From NCBI GenBank assembly GCA_026122225.1, contig JANEZZ010001513.1, positions 2,012,001-2,076,000 on the forward strand: DNA of 64,000 nt. The letters run 5' to 3'. Position numbers and translations under genes: made by a program. Numbering within the stretch: position 1 is the first letter of the stretch; each line of letters starts with the position of its first letter. This stretch comes from Heloderma charlesbogerti. Its lineage: Eukaryota; Chordata; Lepidosauria; Squamata; Helodermatidae. Positions 12,101-22,254 of the stretch are shown here, one piece after another. A model generated the notes under the pieces. The model was not told the origin of the DNA, searched no databases, and worked only from the letters and a program-made list of their open reading frames with translations.

Positions 12101-12508
12101 ATGATAAAGCAATCCATCTGGAAGCACCTTGAAAACAATGCCGTGATTACTCGAAGCCAACACAGTCACAGATTGGAAGGCCAGGATCTCTTCTGGTCAC
12201 AGAGAGGAAGGCCAGGATCTTTTCTCGATCATCCCAGAGTGCAGGACACGGAATAATGGGCTCAAGTTACAGGAAGCCAGATTCTGGCTGAACATCAGGA
12301 AAAACCTCCTGACTGTTAGAGCAATATGACAATGGAACCAATGACCTAGGGAGGTAGTGGGCTATCCCACACTGGTGGCATTCAAGACGAGGCTGGACAT
12401 CCACTTGTCAGGGATGCTTTGACTTGGATTCCTATACTGAGCAGGGGGTTAGACTCCATGGTCTTATATGCCCCTTCCAACCCTACTAGTTTATGATTCT
12501 ATGATTCC
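9130..12508 (+). mobile_element. CR1 LINE with esterase-type ORF1, internally deleted
   Basis: A CR1 copy running from the 5' UTR to the 3' end. ORF1 (9730-10450) has a C-terminal SGNH-esterase-like domain: VVVRDSLLHG (the usual Gly before Asp-Ser is Arg), IHVGIKDT and YGLHLTKAGKNVF. A stop at 10255 breaks it. ORF2 starts with the endonuclease blocks LYTNAQSMGNKQ and YDLIGITET (then a TGA in place of Trp), followed by GDFNFPDI and SDHVILEF. The frame 11591-12256 is the N-terminal RT region with NYRPVSLTSIPGKILEQMI. It then jumps into the 3' UTR, so the YADD core is missing. The end is the typical CR1 TATGATTCTATGATTC (near 12508). Not functional. Confidence 0.92.
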
Positions 12509-12594
12509 CCGCTGTCTCCCCAACACCTTGGTCTAAAACTAAATGAGGTAAAATGAACCCAGGCATGCCTCTAAACTAACATGGAATGCCCTGA

Positions 12595-12916
12595 TAAAAA
12601 CCAGACCTCCACTTCTTTTTAGGAGTATGCTCAGATCTTTTCCCGCCTTTTCTGTGGTGGACCCTGCTCTGTGGAACTCCCTCCCTAAGGAACTCCGTCA
12701 TGCCCCCTCTTTAATAAGCTTCCGCCGTGCGTTAAAAACGTGGTTGTTCAGGCAGGCTTTTGGAGTGGGTTAGGGTATTTTAGAAAATGTTTTTATTGTA
12801 GAATTTTATTGTTTTAAACTATTTTATTATATGTTGTACATCACCCAGAGTGGCTGGGTGACCAGCCAGATGGGCGATTAATAAATTTGATAGATAGATA
12901 GATAAATAAATAAATA
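12595..12916 (+). mobile_element. L2-like LINE 3' end
   Basis: Contains GTGGAACTCCCTCCCTAAGG, CAGGCAGGCTTTTGGAG and CACCCAGAGTGGCTGGGTGA followed by GGGCGATTAATAAATT, the same 3' terminus as the element at 60470-62588 (TGGCCGGGTGACCAGCCAG). It ends in a GATA/AAAT microsatellite (12888-12915). 5'-truncated. Confidence 0.88.
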
Positions 12917-13492
12917 CAGGAAGTGGGAGGAATTCATGCATGAGAGGAGAAGGGAGAAGGAAGGGCACACATGTTGCAAATCTTCTACCAATTGCTAAAC
13001 TTTACTTCCTGTTGCATCTAAAATGGGCCAGATTTGTGGCCAAAACAGATTTTTTGACACACTATGACTAAAATTATTGTTCCCTTAAAGATATTACAAG
13101 GTTGGCTAGTGCCACATGAGTTAACATATCATCAAGAAACTAGCTTGAGATCAGTCCTTTTAGCTATTCACAGAACCTACTCCATACCTAAATAGGATTG
13201 TGTGCATAGAACAGATCTTTATAGCATATGTTGCATCACTTGTGCACAACAATAATCACTTGTGCACAACAATAATTTGTACACTCAGTAACATGCATGA
13301 TTTGGAAAACTCTAAGAAACAAAATAAAACAAAGACCATTAATCCTTATCTATCAGTTCTAAACTTTACCATAACTGGATTTTAAAATTCCCTTGAAAGG
13401 ATACATTGCACACATTCAAAACACATTAAACAAGTGTCTGCCTTATTGTGTTTGTGTGTAGTCTACTGTTAATTCCTCTGCAAATTAGGTAC

Positions 13493-13676
13493 ATAGGAAC
13501 ATAGAAAGCTGCCTTAGACCACTGGTCGAACTAGCTCAGTATTGTCTACACTGACTGGCAGCAGCTCTCCAGGGTCTTTAAGGCAGGAGCTTTTCTTGCC
13601 CTACAATGCTGGGGATTGAACCTAGGACCTTTTGTAGGCAAAGTATGTGCTCTGCCACTGAACTACTGCACTATGC
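13493..13676 (-). mobile_element. tRNA-derived SINE with CR1-like tail
   Basis: Read on the minus strand, a pol III A-box-like AGTTCAGTGGCAGAGCAC and a B-box-like GGTTCAATCCC lie near its 5' end, and its 3' end reads TTCTATGTTCCTATGT, like a CR1 terminus. A plus-strand copy is at 56705-56895. The CR1-like tail suggests that CR1 machinery mobilised it. Confidence 0.75.
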
Positions 13677-13823
13677 CAAACACTACAAATATCTGACACA
13701 AGAAGGATTAACTTTAGACAACATGACTACACAAAAAATTACGGTATCACCACTTCCTTAATCTGGTTCAGAAAAACCAATGCTGCATAAACGTGTGAGA
13801 AATATGCGTAATACTTCAGATAC

Positions 13824-13997
13824 CTTCCTCCATAGTTCCAGGTCTTTCTAATACTTCTGGCATTTGATCTTCCAATTCTCCATTATAGTCCTCCTCTACT
13901 GTGGGAACTTCAGGTATTTCTTTCTCCTCTTCCTCCAACTCCTCCTGAAAATTTGTTTCTTCATGTACATGTTCTTCATCTGTTTCACTTGTTTGTT
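13824..13997 (-). CDS. ASPH: ASPH large acidic luminal exon
   Basis: A 174-nt exon, phase 1/1, coding 57 full codons. It reads EQTSETDEEHVHEETNFQEE at its start, then a Glu run (ELEEEEKEIPEV), and ends ERPGTMEEG. The donor is GAAG|GTATCT and the acceptor ATATTTTAAG. It is extremely acidic, as expected for the luminal calcium-binding stretch of AspH/junctate. It is the largest exon of the acidic cluster and shows no insertion, stop or frameshift. The acceptor tract is only moderately pyrimidine-rich. Confidence 0.85.
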
Positions 13998-14470
13998 CTT
14001 AAAATATTGGAAAACATTAGGAAAGCAGCACACTGAACATCCAGCAAAACAGTCTCACTTGCATTCCATAGCCAACCCTAAAAAAAGTCACCACCTCCCT
14101 AACTTGGTTCAGAAAACCCAATGATGCATAGACATGTGGGAAGATAATTAATACTTCAGATACTCTGGATGCAAACCAGCCAAACTAAATGCTTTTAACA
14201 CCCATTGATTTTGATGTACTTTCTTCATAGAAATCAATTATTTTAAAAGTGCGTAACTTTGATGGGATTCTGCCTCATTTCCTGTTATCACTGGTTAATA
14301 CTATTTTAAAAAGAAAGCAATGGTTACCAAGATCTGTGATACAATGCTCATTAAGATATGTGGCTAGCTACGAACTATTTTTCATTAATTAAAATAACTG
14401 TTTGGTTCTCAAATAAATTGAGAATATAGCACTTTGAAAAAGTATAAATGAATAAAGTACAAATTCATAC

Positions 14471-14545
14471 CCAGTTGTGATTTGAGGACGTCATGTAGCA
14501 AAGACTCAATTTCATCTTCAGGTTCTGCTTCAGCAGTCTTATGTT
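14471..14545 (-). CDS. ASPH: ASPH luminal exon (EDEIESLLHDVLKSQL)
   Basis: A 75-nt exon, phase 1/1, reading EHKTAEAEPEDEIESLLHDV and then LKSQLG. It aligns by eye with the remembered mammalian ASPH segment containing EQIQSLLHEMVHAEH, one of the better conserved parts of the linker (a short amphipathic helix). The donor is CTGG|GTATGA and the acceptor TAATGTAG. It follows the LKERS exon (19782-19871) and precedes the large acidic exon. Confidence 0.88.
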
Positions 14546-15099
14546 CTACATTAGTTTACAGAACACATTAAATGTCAGTGAAAAGAAGAGACTGAATTTA
14601 AACAACTGAAAATCAGAAAACAAATTCCTATGAGAAAAATTGAGCACATTTAACTCTCTGTTGACAGGTAGGGTCACAGGTACCCTGACAACACTGGAAA
14701 AATAATAATTAAAAATCAGTCTTCCACCACTGCATGCTCTAGGTATTTCTCAACCACGACCACAATTATGCGTGGCATTTTACATGCACACACCAAATCT
14801 AGTGGAAACTGATGTTTTTATTCTTACAGTGAAAAACCCTGCACATAAGGTGCTAGAGGTTAAAGTGACCCCCCAAAATACTGTTAAAATTCTTTAGTTA
14901 CTCTTCATATCTACAGATGCTTATGCCAGAACATGTTCTTCCAAATTCTTAGGAGAAAAGAATGTAGACAATGAGTCTATTTTTATAATACATAAATTAT
15001 TCACTTCCCTTAACATCTTTATAAATTGTATTAAGGGTCAATAGTACCCCACAACTTTACTAAACTCCCTTACAAACTTGCTTTTTTTAAAAATTCTGT

Positions 15100-15440
15100 T
15101 TGTTTCTTGTCTCTTAGCTGAGCAGAGCAGAGGCAGCTGCTCCAGCTGGTCACAGGGCTATACAAGCAAGCAAGCTCCCAGAGAGTGAGCGATCAGAGCG
15201 AGCGAACAGGGAGAGCAAACAGGAGTTTGTCAGGGAAGTTGCAGTGGAAGAGGACACAAAGGCAAAGAGATGAGAGGGCGGGAGTAAGCCCAGGGAACTT
15301 TCCATTCTGAGACGCTGTGTGCTCACCATGTGCTCTGAGAACGTCTTTAGCCTAAGACTTGCTGCGAGGATCACCAAAAACACATGAAAGCACATAATTG
15401 TGCCTACTGCGTGGCACTGAAGTCAGTGAAGAAGACTTAC
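15100..15440 (+). mobile_element. CR1 5' UTR fragment
   Basis: Matches the 5' region of the CR1 at 9130-12508: both contain TACAAGCAAGCAAGCTCCCA, GCGAACAGGGAGAGCAAACA / GCAAACAGGGAGAGCAAACA and GGAGTTTG. The copy stops before ORF1 and joins an L2-like fragment. A fragment with CR1 5' sequence only is unusual, since CR1 copies are usually truncated at the 5' end. Confidence 0.78.
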
Positions 15441-15599
15441 TTTGCTGACTCCACTGTTTCCTCATGTAGCTTTTCAGTGGAGCTTTTTTGAGTGGTACAA
15501 GGCTTAGTGTCATCTGCTAGTACCCTCAGAGGCCTAATGTGACGAATACGCCAGACAGTTTGAGGACAAAATCGCTCATCATAGTAGCAATCTGAATGC

Positions 15600-16540
15600 T
15601 AAAGTTGAGATACGTCCTGATGAGGTGTCCAATGCACCATCTTACCTAGTTTTGTGGGATCAATCAGTTGATGAGGCCCAAGTATGCAGGCAAGACCCTT
15701 GCAACGATGCCCACCATGTGCTTCCTCAAATTTCCCCATCTTGGCTTATTAGGACCAGCTGGGGAGGTTTGGTTGAGTGGATCCAGGGATTGGTTAATGC
15801 ATCTTTATGTGAGCAAGTCGTGCCCGCTGCCTTCAACAAAGTGATTGTGCAACCACTCCTGAAAAAGTCCTCCCTGGACCCAGAGGTTTATTGTAACTAC
15901 TGTCCAGTTACAAATACTCCCTTTGGAGGCAAGGTGCTTGAGATGGTAGCGTCGGCACAGCTGCAGATGCTCTTGGAAGATACAAAGTATCTGGACCCAT
16001 TCCAGTTTGGGTTCAGGCCTTGTTTCGGGACCAAATCAGCCTTGGTTGCCCTGATGGATGATAGTTATTGGGAAAGGGGCAGGGGCTTCTCCTTCATCTC
16101 TCAGCAACTTTTGATACCATCAGTCATGGTATCCTCCTGGACCGGCTCCAAGAGGATTGGAGTAGGGGGCACTGTGTCATTGGGAAATTATGTCTCAACC
16201 CTTTGGCAATTAGGCTGTAGGATACTACAGGGCACTATCTTGTCACCAATGCTTTTGTAACATTTTTATGAAGCAGTTATTAGGGGATTCGGGGTGAGGT
16301 CATCACAGTATGTAATCTGAGTCAGGTGCTCAACTAGTGCCTGGGTGCAGTGGAGGGCTGGATGAGAGCCACCCAACTGAAACCGAATCCTGGTAATACA
16401 GAGGCTCTATAGGTGGGTGGTTCCCAGGTTCAGGAGTTGGGTAATTTACCTGTCCTGGATGGGGTTCAGGTACGTAGCCTGGGGGTGCTCTTGGATTCAT
16501 CTCTGTCACTGGAGGTTCAACACATGGTCAAATAGTGTCC
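15600..16540 (+). mobile_element. L2-like LINE fragment, RT domain
   Basis: The open frame 15625-16260 carries L2-type blocks: PSWLIRTSWGGLVEWIQGLV, LLKKSSLDPEV, YLDPFQFGFRPCFGTKSALV and ILQGTILSPMLL. The catalytic FDTVDH and YADD blocks are garbled or lost. Downstream, LGVLLDSSLSLEVQ-like sequence is readable near 16480. A non-functional relic. Confidence 0.85.
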
Positions 16541-17100
16541 AGTGGTGTTTCCCACCCCTTCAAATGCATTTGTCATTATCTGACTAAATTGTTTGGAAGC
16601 TAAACCACCCACAACACCAAGAACATCCCAAAAGATGTCTCCTCCTAGTAGACCTGTGTCTGGAGTTGATCAAACCTGAGTTGAGTCTAGAACAACAGCC
16701 AACTTGCCTGAGATGTGGAGAGACAGCCTCAGAACTGGTAGGGCTTGCCACGGCTGACACCAAAAGGGGCAGGTCTCATCTCAGGTAGCAATGGAGCAAC
16801 ATTATTGGATCCCACCTCATAAATTTAGCCCTTAGGGTTTTAGAGATAGGTTTGGAAAATGGTATAAAAGGTATGCAAAATGTCTCAGAGTCTGGAAAGC
16901 TTCTGTGCCCTGGCTGACTAAATGAGCTTCCTACAAGCCTGAATCATCTCCTCTGCCCATGCCATCCTATTGCTTGTCACTTGCACATATGCCTCTCACT
17001 GTCACACCATTGACACACCATTGACAACAAAACTAAATCTACAACAGCCAACTTTTGCAAAACTCTGAATCCCAAGCTCAGGTGAAAACATGCAACTAAG
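16541..17100 (+). other. Unassigned stretch with promoter-like features, possible solo LTR
   Basis: Begins TGTTTCCCACCCC after the L2 relic and contains a TATA-like GGTATAAAAGG at about 16860, followed by pyrimidine-rich sequence. This would fit an LTR layout, but I could not find matching flanking duplications or a clear polyadenylation signal. Weakly supported. Confidence 0.25.
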
Positions 17101-17111
17101 GAGTGTTTTCA

Positions 17112-17275
17112 AGAGGCAGTGTAGTGTAGTGGTTAGAGTGTTGGATTGGGACTTGGGAGATCTGGATTCTAGTCCTCACTCGGCCATGAAGCTCACTGGG
17201 TGACTATGGGCCAGTCATGGACTCTCTGCCTAACCTACCTCATAGGGCTGTTGTCAGGATAAAAGAAAGGATATA
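17112..17275 (+). mobile_element. tRNA-derived SINE
   Basis: Has an A-box-like TAGTGTAGTGGTTAGAGTG near its start and a degenerate B-box (ATTCTAGTCCTCACTC), followed by the lizard/snake SINE body GAAGCTCACTGGGTGA, GGGCCAGTCATGGACTC and CTAACCTACCTCATAGGG. This common squamate arrangement is recognised from memory. Confidence 0.8.
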
Positions 17276-18144
17276 TATGTAATAATAAAAAATACTGTAT
17301 TAACTTGCTTAATTCTCACCACTAAATTTTGTTTTCTGTGTGCAGAATCTGAGGTTCCCATGCCAGACCCTTCACATTTTAAAAAAGTATCCATGCAGTT
17401 TATAAAGTTCACTTTAACTGAATTTATATCTAGTAACATGTTTTACTTTCCCGCACAAACACCAGAAAAACCCCACCTCACCACTAATTTTCTTAACTCT
17501 AACAAGATAAATAGACATTCAGAGTTTTCAAAATTCAAAAAAATGGAACCCAAATTCATGTAATGTTATTCTGAATAGTGACCAAGTGAAAATAGCTAAC
17601 TACAAGTGCTACTATTTGTAAACTCAACTGTGTAAAATGATTTGCATCCATCTGTGTGGAAAGTTACGAATATGCTTATGACATGATAATGAACTTTTAT
17701 ATTGCATGTATTAGTTTGGGCATATATTGAAGTGGCATGCATATATTAGAGAAAGACATGAAGCACTAGGAAACTTGTTAAAGTTTCAGAAGTATCATGC
17801 ACCTAATAGTTTAAAATTGGACCCACACCATTATACAAAATACCAATTTCTTTTTACAATATTCAGGCTCTGAAAGGGAGGAAAAGAATTGGACATATTA
17901 AGAGCTGCATAAAATGTGGTGGCATTAATGTACATTTTAATATGTTTAATTGTTGGGGGTGTTTCCATTTCATGTTATAAAGAGCATCTAGTAGAGAAAC
18001 TGCTTATAATATTTTATGCTTATTAATATTTTATTTGAATAGCCTGAGATGTCATATAGGGAATCCAGTCTATTAAAAAAATATGAATCCAAAGAGCATT
18101 GCAACATTCGCCACATAGAATGTCATCAGTACTGAAGTTTTACA
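17276..18144 (-). other. ASPH: ASPH intron, no recognised content
   Basis: AT-rich intron. A plus-strand acceptor-like tract at about 17330-17345 was examined and rejected as an exon. Nothing else recognised. Confidence 0.45.
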
Positions 18145-18390
18145 TCTGAATGGACTCAGGGCTAGATATTGGGTCTGCCTTTCGCAGATGGAAGGGCTCT
18201 GCTCATGGAAGGTGCCTCCACCCAGTTTTGAGGGATTCTACCTCCCCACACCCACACCACAGCTCACTCCATTCAGCAGGGTCCCGCAACCTTCTGAATA
18301 GTATTTTCAGGAAGCTGGAGGGGCTGTCGTGGGGAGGAGGGAACAGAGAGGTCTGCTTCTGCCAGCCTACTTGTATGTGCCTAGAGCTGG
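18145..18390. repeat. Unnamed GC-richer interspersed repeat, copy 2
   Basis: Second copy of the family at 7600-7990, sharing CCATTCAGCAGGGT, TATTTTCAGGA, GAGGGGCTGT and GGTCTGCTTCTGC blocks. Non-coding. Confidence 0.6.
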
Positions 18391-18392
18391 AT

Positions 18393-18535
18393 TATAGGAA
18401 CATAAAAAGAGCTATGCTGGATCAGTCCAAGGGCCCCATCTAATCCAGTATTCTGTTCACACACTGGACAACAGGACACAAGTGCAACAGCACCCTCCTG
18501 CCCATATTCCCCAGAAACTGGTGTAACCCTGAGTT
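18393..18535 (-). mobile_element. CR1-clade LINE 3' end fragment
   Basis: Plus-strand text GGAACATAAAAAGAGC, GCTGGATCAGTCCAAGGGCC, ATTCTGTTCACACACTGG and GCAACAGCACCCTCCTG is the reverse complement of a common amniote CR1 3' terminus. The same family is at 51060-51265 (opposite orientation) and 42110-43960. Confidence 0.75.
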
Positions 18536-18977
18536 TTTATCAAGTTTGACTTACATCTCATTTGTATATATGCTTCCATGAGAAGTAAATTTGGAATTAT
18601 TCCTGTGCAAATGTGCAGGTACCCTCAACAATTCATGAACCAGAGACTAGATTCATCCTGGTCACTGATCTTTCATGAAACATCTATGTCTGGGATACCA
18701 AACATCTTTAACGTGGGGGCCCAGATTACCCCTCTGACCCTTTCATGTGCTACCCAGATGGCGAAGGCCAATATGCAGCAAAGCTGGGCCCTCAGCCAAG
18801 GTACCTGGTAGAAGAGCACTCCAACCAGCACCTTGGCTGGGGAGGCTTTGCCTGCCCTACACCTTCCCCCATTCAAAAGGATGTAAGTCAGGCAAAGTAC
18901 TCAGTGCATCACTGGCCTTCCTAATTGAGAGAATGAGTGGTACGCTAAGGAGAATCTCTTGTGTTATGTCTGATCAG

Positions 18978-19381
18978 TAGGGATGTACGGACTGTGTAAA
19001 ATCCACTCTGTCTGTGCTTTGTGGATTTTCAGATGCCTTCTGTTCCGTCATCTGCCCACAGACAGATACAAATATTTTTTTTTCATCATGCAGAAAAATA
19101 TGCAAATAATTATGTAAGTATTTACGTATGTATTTACATAATTTACCTTAGTACGTAACATTTAGTGTATTATCCCCCATTCCATTCAACGTTTCCTCAG
19201 CAGACACTTGCATATTTTCCGACAACTATATCTGTGTAAATTTCGTGAAAGTAAAAAAAAAATCCAAAAGTCCACAGACTCCATGCAGCCTGAGGGGGTT
19301 GCTCTGCAGTGGATTCCACAGGTCGAATTCTTAGAAATCCGAGCTCATTTTAGTCCATCTCAGATTTCTCCAGCATCCCTA
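18978..19381. mobile_element. hAT MITE with perfect 8-bp target duplication
   Basis: A 404-bp non-autonomous element. It starts TAGGGATGTACGG and ends CAGCATCCCTA, giving inverted ends of the TAGGGATG type. It is flanked on both sides by CTGATCAG (18970-18977 and 19382-19389), which fits the hAT preference nTnnnnAn. The interior is AT-rich with a palindromic centre around TATTTACGTATGTATTTAC. No transposase is encoded. Confidence 0.9.
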
Positions 19382-19781
19382 CTGATCAGTGATAACAGCA
19401 AGTATTCCTCTCCCTGCTAGCCTCCAGGGGAAGGGGCTTGGGATGGGAGCTCTCAAGTCTCCACAGGTCAGATGCAGAACCTCCATGGGCTGTATTAGGC
19501 TCATGGGCCAGAGGTTCCCCATCCCTGATCAATGTAGCATCAATTCTGCTGTGACCTACTGTACATGGATACCTTTGTGGGACCTTTCTGAAAGCACATG
19601 TGTAGTAGTCAACATTACAATGGAACAGGGTTGCATTACAACCAGATTTGGTAACCCCACATTTAGGGAAAGCCTAGAGCACTTTAGTAGTGATAGTCAG
19701 TGTTGTGAAGGTTTACACACCCACATGAAAGTGCAAGTGTGGGATTTATTTTTCTGTGATCTTATTTATGCACGGGCTTAC

Positions 19782-19871
19782 CTGCTCTCACATGGGGCTC
19801 CTTTGCAGGTTGGATTACCTCTTCAGCATCTCTTGTCATTGGCTGTTCTGGGACAGATCTTTCTTTAAGTC
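19782..19871 (-). CDS. ASPH: ASPH luminal exon (LKERSVPEQ)
   Basis: A 90-nt exon, phase 1/1, reading GLKERSVPEQPMTRDAEEVI and then QPAKEPHVRAG. It matches the remembered GLKERSTSEPAVPPEEAEP start of the AspH luminal arm in mammals. The acceptor is CAATGCAG and the donor GCAG|GTAAGC. It joins directly to the acidic-loop exon (49586-49654): CTA G plus GA CTT gives Leu-Gly-Leu. Use of this acceptor commits the transcript to the long AspH/junctate arm rather than to junctin. Confidence 0.93.
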
Positions 19872-20236
19872 CTGCATTGTTTAGTTACAAGGTTAACTTT
19901 AGCCTTTTAGCACACAAGATTTGTATTTTGTTAGATATCATGAAGAGAAAAAGAGACCACAAATCTAAAGACCACCAAAAAGGACAGTACACACCACCCA
20001 TGCACACATTAGAATTATTTGGTGAAGAGCCTTTCAGGCAGTGCCAGCTTCCGTTAAAGTCCCAAATAATATTTTAAACTCAAACATTTTTTAAAAAAAC
20101 CAAGATTGGCGAATTTGATACAGCAGCTGCTTAAAACGAAACTTCTTCCTGGTATACATGATCTTGTTTTCTTCCTGTCTGCCTTTAAGCAGTTCTTGTG
20201 CTAAACCCCAAACTTGCTTTGCAGTTCTGGGGAACT

Positions 20237-20545
20237 CAAAGCACAGTGCCTCTGTTCACATGATACAACAGTCCACTGTGGGTTATTTAACCCTCAGTGA
20301 GGCTGCGGTATCTGGAGCCGCCATTTTGAATATGCAACCCCCACTTGGGGGTTGTTGTGTTGTGCAAAGCCAGCAAGCATGGGTTACGTAAGGGTTAAAA
20401 AAAAGTCACAAAACCCATGCTCACCAGGTCTGCATGACACGATATCTGAGCAGGCTTGTATACACAACCTAACGCCCATGGGCACGGTGGCTCATCATGG
20501 GTTAAATAAACCATGACGAACTACAAAGTGTCATCCAAACCAGGT
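20237..20545. repeat. MITE-like element with inverted ends
   Basis: The left end has GTTCACATGATACAACAGTC and GTGGGTTATTTAACCC. The right end has GGGTTAAATAAACCATGACG and GTGTCATCCAAACCAGG, roughly the reverse complement. Related text is at 6229-6345 and 63962-64000. No coding capacity. Confidence 0.6.
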
Positions 20546-22062
20546 CAATGAGAGAGATTAGTGGAGCACTGCTTAATTCAAAAATAATTATTCACTACCT
20601 AAAGGCCACACGTGGGATGGGGGCTGTTTTAGGGAATTAATACTGTTTTCAGGAACAAAGGCTCCAGAAGTTTTCACCCCCATTACCCTTATCACCTATT
20701 TATTCTCCCCTCTCCCCTAAACTTCTCACACTGGTCTGCCCTCCCAACCATTGTAGAGGTTGTTACCACTGGTGGCACAGTTGGGACAGGTAAGGTCTAT
20801 GACAGCAGACCACAATCTGCTAGAGATGCAGATAAGAAATATGTTGTTTTATACTCACAAGCTAGTTCTACTGGGGGTGGGTCGGTAGGTTGTTCCAACT
20901 TTACACTCCAGTCCAGGAGCTGGCGGGGGAGGAGGAGACGCGAGGCAAAGGTTTTTTTTAATGAAAATACTCCTTCCCACTCAAACCAGCTCCTGGGTAG
21001 GGAAAAAGGGAATGCCCCCTTCCAAGGTTAGGCTCTACATTCCAGGTGGTCATATCTTTTATTCACAGCAGCCTCCTTCTCCCCAAATTGATTCTTTAGG
21101 TTTCTTTCTTTGACATACATTTAACATGACAGACCAAGAGAGCCAACATATTATACACATATTATACAGAATGAGGTGGTACATCACTAGAATTCTGGCT
21201 TGTATACTACTGACAACATTCAGGAAGGGGACGGTGTTATATTTTCAATGCTGCTACATGTAAAATGTTCCTAACATGAAGTAAACAAGAACATTAGGGA
21301 GAAGTCTATGCTAAACCTCTCTCTCTCTTTTAATTACCTATAAGACCAGGCTGAAAGACATGATCATACTGACCCTCCCTCTTAAAAACATGCCAGTTAA
21401 TAGACTTTACTCCACTATACAGCCATTTTTAATGGGAGACAGCATAGAGCTTCAGCTACTTCCCATAAAACCCATTTATCATGGTATGCTTTTATCATAA
21501 TAGCACCCCGTAGGTAAGGCTACTCCCAATAATTCAGTTCTGCTGTGAACTCAACTACTTTGGCAACAAGCTCCATCAAGACCACACAACAAATCCCAGC
21601 TTGAGTGATGCTCACTAAGAAAGGCCTCCACATCTACAGTGGGCATGGCCCACTTCAACCTAATGGAACTCATTGGGCTTGTTTTTGTCCATCACAACTC
21701 AAAAGTAATGAAAAGCATTTCTGAGGAGTGATTTTAGTATATTTCAGTACGATACCCATTACAGCATATGAAGATTAATTAATAGCACAATCTACCAAAG
21801 ACTTACTTTATGCATACTTCATAAATATGTCAATAATTGAATATCCTTGATCTTGTGCTTATTCTTATTTTTATGGTGCATTAATTTTATTTTGTTTTTA
21901 TTGTTTTATTTGAAATTATATTAAACCTCTAGCACCGTATGTCAAATAAACCCTTACTGAAGTAAATAGGAGCTGCACAAATGCACATTCAGAATTTCCT
22001 GGTCAACTGTGCCATAAAGAATAAGGTGCTCTGTGATTTTACTAAATAGACACTTGGGGCAA
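20546..22062 (-). other. ASPH: ASPH intron, no recognised content
   Basis: Intronic sequence with no exon, named repeat or RNA gene that I can support. Confidence 0.45.
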
Positions 22063-22254
22063 TATCCAATGTAACACTATGGCCAACATAAATGAAGGTG
22101 CCCTAGTGTAAACTACCTCTAACACAACACCAACAGCATTTGCTGGTGCAATGGGTTTTCCTGGAAAACCTGTAATTCCAGCAAATGCTATTAGTTTTGT
22201 GCTAGAGGTAGTCTACACTGGGGCCCCATCATTCGTGGTAGTGTTGCACTGGAT
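22063..22254. repeat. Long-inverted-repeat MITE
   Basis: Two arms of about 75 bp form an imperfect hairpin. The left arm starts TATCCAATGTAACACTA and runs to ACAGCATTTGCTGG; the right arm starts CCAGCAAATGCTATT and ends TAGTGTTGCACTGGATA. The loop is about 30 bp. The element is nearly all inverted repeat. No clear target duplication was seen. Confidence 0.8.

Noticed and set aside
17112..17180. A tRNA gene
   Set aside because: A- and B-box-like motifs are present, but the sequence continues into a SINE body and lacks a foldable acceptor stem; the same holds for 13493 and 56705.
17330..17440. Plus-strand acceptor-like tract TTTTCTGTGTGCAG followed by AATCTGAGGTTCCC
   Set aside because: No plus-strand gene is present; the frame ends soon and there is no convincing donor or partner exon.
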